64,000 nucleotides of DNA from an uncultured Sphingobacteriales bacterium (lineage in GTDB: Bacteria; Bacteroidota; Bacteroidia; Chitinophagales; Chitinophagaceae), in contig CALKHN010000028.1 of NCBI GenBank assembly GCA_937991535.1, positions 186,001 to 250,000 of the forward strand, in the 5' to 3' direction. Below are positions 27,246-36,390 of the stretch, piece after piece. Position numbers and translations under genes: made by a program. Below the pieces are notes generated by a model. It did not search any database and had not been told where the DNA came from. It was given only the letters and a program-made list of their open reading frames with translations. The stretch's first letter is position 1. Each line of letters starts with the position of its first letter.

Positions 27246-28826
27246 CTATTGTTTTATGAGTTTCCCCGAAGCAACTGTACCATTTTCTCCCGTGACCTTA
27301 ATGATGTAAAACCCTTTTTCCAGCCGGGACGCTTCTGAAATAGCAATATCGTTGCTGCCGCTGCTTACCGCTACTGCCCTGGAGAATTGCAGTTGTCCCT
27401 GAAGATTAAAAATGACAATGCTGATCTTTTCTTTCCGCGGGGAACGATAGCTGATGTTTAGCTGGCTGGTAAAGGGATTGGGCGAAGCTGCAATACCGTT
27501 TACCACTGGAGAACCCAAACTGATCGTTTTAATATCACTGTATTTTTCCAAGCCTCCGGGCTCAATAACTTTAATACGGTAATATACCATTGCCGTTCGG
27601 TTAGCGGGTAATTCTCTGTCGTAATATTGATAGGCTGAATTATCCTGTCGCGGCACTTTAACAAGCGGAACAAATTCTTTTCCATTGTAACTGCGCTGCA
27701 CCTCGAACAAGGTTCCATGGTCAGATTCGGCCGACCAGTTTAACAGAGGCATTTGATTTGCAAGTTTTACAGAAAAATCATTCCATACTAAGGGCAATAT
27801 AATGGGGGCGGAAGCGGCATAGCAGGGATAGCCGGATGATGTTTCAGTATCAGGCGCCCCAAATGGAACATATATGGTGTTAGGATACACAGTACCCCAC
27901 TGATCATCAAATATCTGCGTGCTTGAGCTGCGGTTCACCGTATTCACTTTTAAGGTGTCAGTAGTATACCCGTTTACGCCTATTGTTCCACCACCAATGG
28001 TTTTACCTGTTAAATACAAAAATCCATTTCCTTTTAGCGTGCCATAATTGGTGAACTTTGCACTTTTGATCATCCCCCTGTCCAAACTTATAATCGTGCC
28101 ATTATTAGTGAATGCAGACAGGCCTTTATTATCGGAAGTCCAAAGTAAGCCGCTGTTGTAAACTGTACCTGAATTAATGGCAATTGTTCTTCCGGATACC
28201 ATTCTGCAGGTATTGGTTATGGTAGCATTGCTATTGATCGTAATGCTTTTTTGAGCATACCAGTATCCTTCATTCTGCAATTGCCCGGTGCCTATGGCAA
28301 AATCTTCACCGATTAAAACATTCTTCCTGTTTATTATGGAAACAGAGGCGTAGGAAGTGAAATCTTTTTCTATAATTATTTCGCCATAATTTATTAAATG
28401 ACCTTCATTTGCATTTATAGCCAGAGAACCCTTAAAGTGAATGGTCGCGTTATTAGCGTTGGTCCAGGTTTGGGAGCCGCCATTCATGTGAGCGTTTCCG
28501 CTAACCGTAATAGCTCCATAATTTTGCATTTCGAAACCGGTTGCCGTTTGTAAGGAAGGCAGTATAGCTGACCCATATACGATATATTTACTATGATAAC
28601 CATTTACCGATGAAGGCTTAAAAGTAGCGCCGACGGCTATTGTTACTTTACCACCCTGGTCCCAATCATTTATTTTGCCAGTGAAAGTGCCTTGCCTGAT
28701 GTAGAGGCTGTCGCCTGCCTGTAAAGTGTAAGTTGCCGAGCTGCCATTATCAATATAGGTAGTTTGCGAATAAGCTGAATATAATAGAATTATAAAGAAA
28801 ATGGTTAGAGTAAAATTCTGTTTCAT
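27246..28826 (-). CDS. Secreted protein with T9SS type A sorting domain
   Basis: 526 aa. Signal peptide to about residue 20 (YSAYSQ). The central region (about 25-330) is rich in repeated 'NYGTI/NNGTI/NSGTV' strands, as in right-handed beta-helices or filamentous-haemagglutinin-like folds. A beta module follows (about 355-430; 'SAESDHGTLFEVQRSYNGKEF', an FN3-like pattern). The last ~80 residues (GIAASPNPFTSQLNISYRS ... ISIVIFNLQGQL ... LEKGFYIIKVTGENGTVASGKLIKQ) are a classical type A T9SS signal. So it is exported through SprA and likely surface-attached. No enzyme motif seen. Confidence 0.85.
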   Translation of the reverse strand: MKQNFTLTIFFIILLYSAYSQTTYIDNGSSATYTLQAGDSLYIRQGTFTGKINDWDQGGKVTIAVGATFKPSSVNGYHSKYIVYGSAILPSLQTATGFEMQNYGAITVSGNAHMNGGSQTWTNANNATIHFKGSLAINANEGHLINYGEIIIEKDFTSYASVSIINRKNVLIGEDFAIGTGQLQNEGYWYAQKSITINSNATITNTCRMVSGRTIAINSGTVYNSGLLWTSDNKGLSAFTNNGTIISLDRGMIKSAKFTNYGTLKGNGFLYLTGKTIGGGTIGVNGYTTDTLKVNTVNRSSSTQIFDDQWGTVYPNTIYVPFGAPDTETSSGYPCYAASAPIILPLVWNDFSVKLANQMPLLNWSAESDHGTLFEVQRSYNGKEFVPLVKVPRQDNSAYQYYDRELPANRTAMVYYRIKVIEPGGLEKYSDIKTISLGSPVVNGIAASPNPFTSQLNISYRSPRKEKISIVIFNLQGQLQFSRAVAVSSGSNDIAISEASRLEKGFYIIKVTGENGTVASGKLIKQ

Positions 28827-29102
28827 TTTATAGGGTTTAAGGTTTTCACTAAGTGATTTTAAAATAATTACCTACCGTTAATGGAAAATACTTTTATTTT
28901 ATTCTAAATGTTTACACTTATCAATCCGGGCGCAAAATAACTGTGCTTTTACTAAAAAAACATAGTATTTTTACGATTTTGACTTTTGTTAATTGAAATG
29001 AAACTACACTGAACAGGTTGGGAAAGAGATAATTACGCACTAACCTGCTGAGGCTGACCGGAGATACAGAAATGATTGTTTTATAATACCATCCACCAGG
29101 AT
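28827..29102. other. Intergenic region, no gene seen
   Basis: It holds the leader of the minus-strand type A cargo gene and otherwise AT-rich sequence. A stem-loop (ACCATCCA/TGGATGGT, 29088-29113) overlaps the sixA stop codon. Confidence 0.5.
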
Positions 29103-29600
29103 TTATGGATGGTTTTTCGGATAATCAAAAAACCAAAATTGTTTGGGGGCTTTCCGGAAATCCTGCCAGTGTGTAATATTGGTCTTTATTGCAAAAATGC
29201 CAGAGGTAGGAATATTGTCTACTTTAATCTCATTGGTGAGAAGATTTACAAAGTGGGTAATGGCAGGATTGTGGGAGCATATTGCAAGATGATGAAACTG
29301 ATCTGCAACGCCTTCTATTATGTCATAAAATACATCAGTAGAAGGCATATAAAGCTCAGCTTTTAAAACCAGGGCGCTTTCAGGCAACTCATAGGCCTTA
29401 ATAAAAAATTCGGCTGTTTTTCTGGCTCTTTTGGCCGGGCTGGAAATAAAGGAGTCGAGAGGAACTTTTCTGCTTATCAGACGCCTTGCCATCTCCGGAG
29501 CATCTTTTTTGCCCCGTTCATTAAGCGAACGGTCAAAATCGCTTACAGATACATTATCCCAACTGCTTTTGGCATGGCGAATGAACAATACAGACTTCAT
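29103..29600 (-). CDS. sixA: SixA-type phosphohistidine phosphatase
   Basis: 165 aa. Histidine phosphatase superfamily; the catalytic RH motif is 'LFIRHAKSSWDN' at the N-terminus and the second histidine is in 'LAICSHNPAITHFVNLL'. SixA removes phosphate from histidines such as those on HPt domains or PTS proteins; the target here is unknown. I chose ATG 29600 (MKSVLFIRHAKSS); the upstream extension to 29636 is not family-like. Lone gene between the cargo gene and the amidotransferase gene. Confidence 0.87.
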   Translation of the reverse strand: MKSVLFIRHAKSSWDNVSVSDFDRSLNERGKKDAPEMARRLISRKVPLDSFISSPAKRARKTAEFFIKAYELPESALVLKAELYMPSTDVFYDIIEGVADQFHHLAICSHNPAITHFVNLLTNEIKVDNIPTSGIFAIKTNITHWQDFRKAPKQFWFFDYPKNHP

Positions 29601-29782
29601 CTGTTCTCTAACATTTAGGGGAACAATATCTGACAATAGGAGTAGCTTAACAATAATGCGTAAAATGAAAATTCAAGAGGGTACTTAATTATAATCTATA
29701 AAAACAACATAGGAAACACAGGATCTAAAAACGGGTGCAAAAATATCTCAAGATCTAAACAAAAACCAAGCCAACAATCCCG

Positions 29783-31630
29783 TTAATATCCCCTGATATT
29801 CTTCCCCTCCATAAAATTTATAAACGCTTTATTCACAACCCTGTTGCCGCCTGGAGTAGGGTAGTTTCCCGTAAAATACCAATCGCCAGTATTGGTAGGG
29901 CATGATTCATGAAGGTCCTCAATAGTTTGGTATATTACATCTACAGGGGTGGTAACATCATGTGGCGTAATGAGCTGTGCTATTTTTTTAGATATATCCC
30001 CGGCTGTAAACGGCTTGTAAATCCCGCGCACTACGTTTTCTGTATGCAACTGGTTGTTTCTTTCCATTTCCCTGCATTTATTGTACAAATCCTGCAGGAT
30101 ATAGTCCATTTTTTGTTCTTTAAGCAAAGTGATGGCTGCCTGAAAAGCAATAAAATCATTCATCTTACTCATATCAATGCCGTAGCAATCGGGATATCTG
30201 ATCTGCGGAGCCGAAGAAACAATGATAATTCTTTTGGGTTCAAGTCTTGACAGCATTTTTATTATGCTCTCTCTCAGTGTAGTGCCACGTACAATGGAGT
30301 CGTCAATTACCACAACGGTATCTTCTCCTTTCCTTATTGATCCATAGGTGATATCATATACATGCTGCACCAGTTCATTGCGGCTAACATCTTCCGTGAT
30401 AAACGTGCGCATTTTCACGTCTTTATTGGCTATTTTTTCTACCCGGATGCGCCGGTTGATCATTTCCGCTAGCTTTTCTTCATCGTAATCCTTTCCCCAG
30501 GAACTTATTCGCTGTATCTTAATTTTATTCAAATAGTTTTCCATCCCCTTTAACAACCCATAAAAAGCTACTTCCGCGGTATTGGGAATAAATGAAAAAA
30601 CTGTGTTTTTAAGGTCATTGTTAATCGCTTTAAGCACATAATCACTTAAGTGATTGCCTAAGGCTATTCTTTCCTTATAAATTTTTTTATCATTACCCCG
30701 GGAAAAATAGATCCGTTCAAAACTGCAGGCCTTCCTTTCTTTTGGCTCAATAATCTGTTCAATCTGGTATGTACCATCTGCCCGCACAATTAATGCATGA
30801 CCGGGCATAAGCTCCTTCACTTCATTTTCTCCAACATTAAAGGTAGTACGGATAGCCGCACGTTCTGAAGCCGCCACTATAACATCATCACTTACATAGT
30901 AATAGGAAGGACGTATGCCATGGGCATCACGCATAACAAAACTATCTCCGTTTCCAATAAGTCCGCCTACATGGTAGCCACCATCAAACAAGTTAGCCGA
31001 TTTCCTTAACACATTCGCGATATCCAGCTTTTCGGGGTGCTGTTCATCTTCTTTAACTAAAAAATGATGGACAACTTCCATCATCGCAGCAAGATCACTT
31101 TGCTTTTGAAATACGCCAGGCTCAATATTCACTAAAGCAAAAAGTTCCTCTGTATTTACAAGATTAAAATTACCGGCTAATGCAAGGTTCAAAGCCGGAA
31201 TAGTATGACATTTAATAAAGGGATGACAAAATTCAACATTATTTCTTCCCTGGGTACCATACCGCAAATGTCCCAGTAGTAATTCTCCCATAAACCGAAT
31301 ATTGCCTTTCATTAGCCCCGGATGCTTTTTTAATTCCGGCTGATATTTTTCCAATTCCGCAATTTCTTCCGATATCTGGTGAAACAAATCGGCAATAGCC
31401 ATGTTTTCAATACTGCGGATTCGATGCATAAATGGATAGCCTGGTTCTGTGTTCAGTTTAACCGTAGCTATCCCTGCCCCGTCCTGCCCGCGGTTATGCT
31501 GTTTTTCCATAAGCAGGTACAGCTTATTGAGTCCATATGTTACCGAACCATATTGCTGGAGATAATAAGAAAAGGGCTTTCTTAGTCTTATAAATGCCAG
31601 TCCGCATTCATGTTTTATAGGATCGCTCAT
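29783..31630 (-). CDS. purF: PurF-type amidophosphoribosyltransferase
   Basis: 615 aa, longer than the ~500-aa E. coli enzyme and typical of the Bacteroidota PurF-like form. N-terminal Ntn glutaminase: Cys9 in 'IKHECGLAFIRL', with 'KQHNRGQDGAGIATVKL', 'LLGHLRYGTQGRNN' and 'LAGNFNLVN'. C-terminal phosphoribosyltransferase: PRPP loop 'VVVIDDSIVRGTTLRESI'. The catalytic Cys must become N-terminal, so an 8-residue propeptide is probably cleaved, as happens (longer) in B. subtilis PurF. It should catalyse the first step of purine synthesis; some Bacteroidota have two such paralogues, so the exact role is a little uncertain. Confidence 0.88.
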   Translation of the reverse strand: MSDPIKHECGLAFIRLRKPFSYYLQQYGSVTYGLNKLYLLMEKQHNRGQDGAGIATVKLNTEPGYPFMHRIRSIENMAIADLFHQISEEIAELEKYQPELKKHPGLMKGNIRFMGELLLGHLRYGTQGRNNVEFCHPFIKCHTIPALNLALAGNFNLVNTEELFALVNIEPGVFQKQSDLAAMMEVVHHFLVKEDEQHPEKLDIANVLRKSANLFDGGYHVGGLIGNGDSFVMRDAHGIRPSYYYVSDDVIVAASERAAIRTTFNVGENEVKELMPGHALIVRADGTYQIEQIIEPKERKACSFERIYFSRGNDKKIYKERIALGNHLSDYVLKAINNDLKNTVFSFIPNTAEVAFYGLLKGMENYLNKIKIQRISSWGKDYDEEKLAEMINRRIRVEKIANKDVKMRTFITEDVSRNELVQHVYDITYGSIRKGEDTVVVIDDSIVRGTTLRESIIKMLSRLEPKRIIIVSSAPQIRYPDCYGIDMSKMNDFIAFQAAITLLKEQKMDYILQDLYNKCREMERNNQLHTENVVRGIYKPFTAGDISKKIAQLITPHDVTTPVDVIYQTIEDLHESCPTNTGDWYFTGNYPTPGGNRVVNKAFINFMEGKNIRGY

Positions 31631-31704
31631 GAAGAATATTAAAAAAGAAGCCGCAAAGGTACATGGTTTATACTAAAGAATAAGGAACAACAACAAAGGG
31701 ACTG

Positions 31705-31735
31705 AAAAAAAATGCCCGCGCAAATCCGGCGGGCA
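31705..31735 (-). terminator. Rho-independent terminator of the coiled-coil protein gene
   Basis: The minus strand reads TGCCCGC, a 9-nt loop, GCGGGCA, then eight T. It lies 38 bp after the stop at 31773. Confidence 0.85.
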
Positions 31736-31772
31736 CCAGGGGCTATCTTTCATAGTAGTGCACTTTAGCGCT

Positions 31773-32411
31773 TTAATTGTTTCGTTTTGCCTTTAATTGC
31801 TCCAGTATCTTACGCTGGGTTTCTACTTCCGTTACCTGGCTTTCCTGCTTTTTCTTATTGTCTTCCAGCTCTTCCTGGAGGTTTTTGATCTTTTTTTCCA
31901 GTGAAGCCTGATCTTTTACCAAATCATCATATTTTTTTTGAGTTTTTTTAGTAACTTCTTCCTGATCCCGGATATCTTTCTCCAGTCGCTCAGTTGCCGT
32001 ATAAGAAGCAATACTGCTGTAAAAACCATTTTCCGACAACATATTGTTTACGAAAGGCACGGGCGTTGCCTGTTCTCCCGGTTTACTGGCAAAAAAATAC
32101 ACCAGACTAACGTCCTTTTCTTTCCTGCTTTTTTTTTCTACTTTTATGTACAGATCACTGCGCTCACTTACGATTTCGGGGTCGGTAATGTCTTTAAACA
32201 TCATCCAGCCCTTAGTTTCCTTCGGTTTATATCCCGATTTGAGCATTTTGTTTTTTATAGCCTGCTCTACAATATCCGGCGCATCACTTATTTCCATTGA
32301 CTTTACTGTTCTTTTTGCTTTATTGAACTCCACAACAGCTTCGCCAACCTGGGCGGAGGCTGTTATGCCACAGGTAATACCTATCAAAAGAAGTAAAAAA
32401 TATTTTTTCAT
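31773..32411 (-). CDS. Secreted coiled-coil protein, unknown function
   Basis: 212 aa. Signal peptide to about residue 20 (GITASAQ). A mixed alpha/beta domain (about 25-135; 'EFNKAKRTVKSMEISDAPDIVEQAIKNKMLKSGYKPKETKGWMMFKDI') precedes a long coiled coil (about 138-210) rich in Lys, Glu and Gln. Probably periplasmic. I do not recognise a named family. It stands alone with its own terminator. Confidence 0.75.
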   Translation of the reverse strand: MKKYFLLLLIGITCGITASAQVGEAVVEFNKAKRTVKSMEISDAPDIVEQAIKNKMLKSGYKPKETKGWMMFKDITDPEIVSERSDLYIKVEKKSRKEKDVSLVYFFASKPGEQATPVPFVNNMLSENGFYSSIASYTATERLEKDIRDQEEVTKKTQKKYDDLVKDQASLEKKIKNLQEELEDNKKKQESQVTEVETQRKILEQLKAKRNN

Positions 32412-32637
32412 ATACTCATTTATAAGAGGAGACTACATATTATAGAAAAAAGGTTGCATCAATAAAAAATTTTCATCCCCGTTACCAAAAACACGATAGA
32501 AATTCTACACTGGAGCGTGTAAAGAAAAATTATAGCCTGTTAGCCCGGAACGGAAAAATGGATTATTCAAAGGGGTTTTGTGATCAAAATACTTATTCCA
32601 CTTACCTTTACCGCACTCTTTTCTTGTTTAAATATTT

Positions 32638-34146
32638 TTGTTTTTGGCGGGCATTAAACAATTAGCAGGACAAACATTATGGTATGGAGCAAGCAGTATT
32701 ATTGCGAGGCTGCTAACTTATATACTTACTCCTTATCTTACGCTAAAGTTAAGTGGGGGAAGCTACGGCGATATGACCCTGGTTTACGCACTTACCTCTT
32801 TCTTAAATGTTATTTATACCTACGGATTAGAAACCGGCTTCTTCCGGTTTAGTCAATACCCGCAATACAAAAATGATTTATATAATACTACAAGTATTTC
32901 AATCATTACTTCTACCATTTTACTTACCATATTATTGTTGCTATGCACATCACCGCTGGCCAGCTTTGCTAATGTGGCCGATCATCCTGAGTACATTACA
33001 CTTGCTATATTGATAGTAGCCTTTGACAGCCTTTCTGTTATACCCTTTGCCAAACTACGGCAGGATGGCAGGCCTTTAAAATATGCCTTTGTTCGTTTAA
33101 CCTCTGTACTTTTAAATATTGGCACGCTCTATTTTCTGTTATCTGTTACGCCAAAACTTGCAGCTTCAAACCCCAACAGCGTTTTTTCTGTTTTGAACAA
33201 TAAAAACATGGGGACTACCTATGTTATTATTGCCAACCTGTTTCAGTCTGCTTTTGCAGTGTTATTGTTGTGGAGCGAGTTCCGGTTGATCCGCTGGCGC
33301 TTTAATGTTAAATTATGGAAGGAAATCATGATATATTCCCTGCCTATGCTGGTAGTGGGGTTTGGGGGTATGGTTAATGAAACAATTGACCGCCTGATGC
33401 TGGGCTGGTGGGGGGTGCCGCCACCCGGTGGCGACATGAAGATTGAAATTGGCACATACGGGGCCTGCTATAAACTGGCGATACTGATAACTGTTTTTAT
33501 ACAGGCCTTTCGGCTGGGTGCGGAACCCTTTTTCTTTAAGCAGGCTTCGGGCGAAAATCCACAACGTACATACGCCAGGGTAATGAAATTTTTTGTGATC
33601 ATTATTTGTGTCATGTTCCTTTTTGTGGCGCTGTACTTAGATGTATGGAAGTATTTTATTCAAAACCCCGTTTTCTGGAAAGGACTGAAAGTTGTGCCTA
33701 TCCTGTTATTGGCCAACATGTTCCTGGGCATATATTATAATCTTTCGGTATGGTACAAAATAACCAACAAAATTTCAGCCGGCGCATGGATAACTATAGG
33801 CGGCGCACTAATCACTTTTATTATTAATTATCTTTTTATTCCGCGCTATGGTTATATGGCCAGCGCATGGGCCACTTTTTTCTGTTACGGCAGCATGATG
33901 ATAGCCTGTTATGTGTGGGGACAAAAAGAATATCCCGTTCCCTATGCCTGGAAAAAACTCTGCGCCTATATTATTATTGTGGTTGTATTGTTTTACCTGC
34001 ACCGGCTGTTAACAAACTTATGGTCTAATATGGCTTTTAATTATACTGCCGCTACTATAATACTGGCAGCGTTCCTGCTTTTTGTTCTGAAAGTAGAAAA
34101 AAGTGAGTTTCAAAAAATTCCTGTTGTGGGCAGATTTTTAAAATAA
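32638..34146 (+). CDS. Polysaccharide/oligosaccharide flippase (MOP superfamily)
   Basis: 502 aa with 12-14 hydrophobic helices, an N-terminal 'GIKQLAGQTLWYGASSIIARLLTYILTPYLT' typical of Wzx-like polysaccharide exporters, and mid-protein 'VGFGGMVNETIDRLMLGWWG'. It flips lipid-linked glycans, or related lipids, across the inner membrane. The start is TTG 32638 or the TTG six bases later; no ATG serves. No glycosyltransferase cluster surrounds it, so the substrate is open. The hemJ-like gene follows after 5 bp, so they share a transcript. Confidence 0.85.
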   Translation: MFLAGIKQLAGQTLWYGASSIIARLLTYILTPYLTLKLSGGSYGDMTLVYALTSFLNVIYTYGLETGFFRFSQYPQYKNDLYNTTSISIITSTILLTILLLLCTSPLASFANVADHPEYITLAILIVAFDSLSVIPFAKLRQDGRPLKYAFVRLTSVLLNIGTLYFLLSVTPKLAASNPNSVFSVLNNKNMGTTYVIIANLFQSAFAVLLLWSEFRLIRWRFNVKLWKEIMIYSLPMLVVGFGGMVNETIDRLMLGWWGVPPPGGDMKIEIGTYGACYKLAILITVFIQAFRLGAEPFFFKQASGENPQRTYARVMKFFVIIICVMFLFVALYLDVWKYFIQNPVFWKGLKVVPILLLANMFLGIYYNLSVWYKITNKISAGAWITIGGALITFIINYLFIPRYGYMASAWATFFCYGSMMIACYVWGQKEYPVPYAWKKLCAYIIIVVVLFYLHRLLTNLWSNMAFNYTAATIILAAFLLFVLKVEKSEFQKIPVVGRFLK

Positions 34147-34151
34147 AAAAT

Positions 34152-34691
34152 ATGTACCTCTACATTAAAGCGCTACACATTATTTTTATAGTAACCTGGT
34201 TCAGCGGTATGTTTTACATCGTGCGGTTATTTATTTACAATACTGAAGCCGCAGAAAAACCAGACCCTGCGAAAACCATACTCCACGATCAATACCGTGT
34301 TATGATCAAAAGATTGTGGCTGGGTATTACCTGGCCTTCTGCCCTGCTAACACTCATTTTTGGTTTATGGATGTTAGATATGTTTGGCTCTTTACCAACA
34401 TGGCTGATTATTAAACTTTGCTTTGTACTGGGGCTGTTTTTATATCATTTTTCCCTGCAACGCATTTACGCCCAGCAAATGAAAGGTATTTTCCGGTGGT
34501 CATCCCGGCAATTAAGAATATGGAATGAAGTTGCAACTGTTTTTTTGGTTGCTATTGTAATGCTGGTTTCCGTAAAGCAAAATATGAGCTGGGCCTGGGG
34601 ACTGCTGGGATTAATAGCTTTTGTAATCGTTTTAATGAGTGCAATAAAAGTATACCGGAGGTTAAGGGAGAAAGGATCCGGTGAAAAGTAA
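34152..34691 (+). CDS. hemJ: HemJ-like/CopD-family membrane protein
   Basis: 179 aa with four to five membrane helices. The start 'MYLYIKALHIIFIVTWFSGMFYIVRLFIYN' carries the conserved His and Trp-x-Gly-x-Phe-Tyr of HemJ, the protoporphyrinogen IX oxidase found in many bacteria without HemG or HemY. 'WLIIKLCFVLGLFLYH' and 'RIWNEVATVFLVAIVMLVSVK' also match. It oxidises protoporphyrinogen IX to protoporphyrin IX in haem synthesis, if the assignment is right. Convergent with the FG-GAP gene. Confidence 0.78.
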   Translation: MYLYIKALHIIFIVTWFSGMFYIVRLFIYNTEAAEKPDPAKTILHDQYRVMIKRLWLGITWPSALLTLIFGLWMLDMFGSLPTWLIIKLCFVLGLFLYHFSLQRIYAQQMKGIFRWSSRQLRIWNEVATVFLVAIVMLVSVKQNMSWAWGLLGLIAFVIVLMSAIKVYRRLREKGSGEK

Positions 34692-34719
34692 AAGTATCAA
34701 ATTACAGAACTATCGTATT

Positions 34720-36291
34720 CTATTTTGTAGTATTGGTTAAAACAAGAAGCTGTGGGAAAGATGTTGTTCCTTTATCTACAAGTTTGCTTAGCTCTCCTAC
34801 CGTATGAAAATACGAGCCTAATACAATGTCTGTATCGCCATCATGATCAAAATCTCCGGTTTCCATGGTCAGCCATTTTCCCGAAGCGGCTTCAATGGGA
34901 GACGAAGGTAGAAAATTCAGGTCCCCCTGGTTTGAAAAATAAACAAATCCATTTTCAGGATGTTCCAGGTTTGCGTAAAACGCGATGGCAGCAATATCCA
35001 AATCCCCGTCATTATCAAAATCTGCGGCTACGGCTTTTGATGTTCCGTACAACGGATAAAACCACGCTTCTTTGAAATTGTCTTTGCCATCATTAAGATA
35101 AATATGAACGCCATGATAATATTTATTTACAGCGGAATAATCCCAGTTATCGCCATTGGTAAGTAAAATATCCAGGTGTCCGTCTTTATTAAAATCCGCC
35201 AGTTCAAAATAGCTTGAACCAAACACAGGTGAAAACTGCAGGAGTTTTTTTTCTTTAAATGTGCCTTTTCCTAAATTGTAAAACATAGAAACTCCTTCCC
35301 ATGCCTGCGACATGAGCGCCATAATATCGGGTTTGCCATCTCCGTTAAAATCTTTGATCTCTACCTTTCTGGCGCCCGGAAGATTTATAATGATATTTTC
35401 TTTTGCTGCCTGAAAATCATCATACCAGGCCAGCCTCCCTGCATTGTTTCCAAAATTGCAGATTACCGCATCTTCTTTTCCATCATTGTTCAGATCAGCA
35501 TATGCAAACTGAACCGGCCTCGATAAATGATCAATATTAATTTCCGGCAGGGGTGTTGCAAAGCTGGTGTCGAACGATAACAGGCGACCCAACTGCTGAT
35601 CTGAGGGGACGAAGCTTCCGACCGTAAGCAGTAATGGAGCCGCTCCCTTCCTGAAGCCGATGTCAACAGGAGCACTCTCTGTATTCCATGCCGATTTAAA
35701 GTTAAAATAGTTATCTAATATGTACAATTTATGCTGCCCATCGCCTATGTACATTTCATCCGACGCGTTGTTGAATTTCAGCATGGTTGTTTTGGGGAGC
35801 GGCTTATCGTCGAAACTGATCTGTCGCGTTAAAAATAAAGAGAGCGTATCCCGGATTGGATCATGATTCTTTTGTGGCAATGGTTCTTCGGGTGCTTCCC
35901 GCTCAAAATATTTTACAATTTGATCCCAGTCTTTTTTTGCAATCAAAGGAACTGCAGGGTATACATTCAATTTGCGCATGATGGGTTGCTCCTCCGGAAG
36001 CAAGTCTGCATAAGGGTCTTTACCGCTTTCATTTATACCAAGTCTTAGTCCCATATTGGGCAACACTTTATCTACCCAGGTTTTTTTGTCCAATAAAGAA
36101 GGATCAGGAAAAAGGTGGCACATCCGGCAGTATTGCAGCGCCAATTGTCTGCCTCGTGATACAGAATCCTGGCCTGGAGCCGGGATTGATGTGTGTGAAA
36201 AAGCCCGGGGTCTGCTTTTTGTTGTTCCCGTATTCAAAACAAACAAAGAAATCAGAAAAGTAAGAATCCAACCGGCCTTAATAACAGACAT
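34720..36291 (-). CDS. FG-GAP/VCBS repeat protein with c-type haem motif
   Basis: 523 aa. N-terminal signal sequence, then a short cytochrome c-like segment with CRMCH (Cys55, Cys58, His59) and a possible distal Met (MGLRLG region). Residues about 200-510 hold FG-GAP/VCBS propeller repeats with calcium-type motifs: 'DLNNDGKEDAVICNFG', 'DFNGDGKPDIMAL', 'DFNKDGHLDILLTNGD', 'DFDNDGDLDIAAI' and 'DFDHDGDTDIVLGS'. Extracytoplasmic; probably an outer-membrane or periplasmic accessory of the adjacent SusCD pair. A covalent haem would make it a redox protein, but electron partner and substrate are unknown. It has its own promoter, directly abutting the SusCD terminator. Confidence 0.82.
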   Translation of the reverse strand: MSVIKAGWILTFLISLFVLNTGTTKSRPRAFSHTSIPAPGQDSVSRGRQLALQYCRMCHLFPDPSLLDKKTWVDKVLPNMGLRLGINESGKDPYADLLPEEQPIMRKLNVYPAVPLIAKKDWDQIVKYFEREAPEEPLPQKNHDPIRDTLSLFLTRQISFDDKPLPKTTMLKFNNASDEMYIGDGQHKLYILDNYFNFKSAWNTESAPVDIGFRKGAAPLLLTVGSFVPSDQQLGRLLSFDTSFATPLPEINIDHLSRPVQFAYADLNNDGKEDAVICNFGNNAGRLAWYDDFQAAKENIIINLPGARKVEIKDFNGDGKPDIMALMSQAWEGVSMFYNLGKGTFKEKKLLQFSPVFGSSYFELADFNKDGHLDILLTNGDNWDYSAVNKYYHGVHIYLNDGKDNFKEAWFYPLYGTSKAVAADFDNDGDLDIAAIAFYANLEHPENGFVYFSNQGDLNFLPSSPIEAASGKWLTMETGDFDHDGDTDIVLGSYFHTVGELSKLVDKGTTSFPQLLVLTNTTK

Positions 36292-36317
36292 ACCAAAGAA
36301 ATTTTAATACAGGTATA

Positions 36318-36325
36318 CAAAAGTA
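36318..36325 (-). promoter_or_regulatory. -7 promoter box of the FG-GAP gene
   Basis: Minus strand TACTTTTG matches TAnnTTTG, 27 nt before the start codon. It touches the terminator hairpin of the upstream SusCD unit (36326-36353). Confidence 0.65.
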
Positions 36326-36353
36326 AAGAGGCAGGCCTTAAAGCCCGCCTCTT
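36326..36353 (-). terminator. Terminator of SusCD pair 1
   Basis: Stem AAGAGGC-x-GGC / GCC-x-GCCTCTT around a 6-nt loop, followed on the minus strand by TTTACTTTTG. It lies 38 bp past the SusD1 stop. Confidence 0.7.
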
Positions 36354-36390
36354 AAACAAATTTATCTTCTTAATCAATATCTGGTACATG

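Noticed and set aside
29088..29113. ACCATCCA/TGGATGGT hairpin as sixA terminator
   Set aside because: It overlaps the stop codon and lacks a T-tract on the minus strand; its T-tract is on the strand with no upstream gene.
31938..32445. Two overlapping plus-strand frames opposite the coiled-coil gene
   Set aside because: Phe/Ser-rich translations of a Lys/Glu-rich antisense coding strand.
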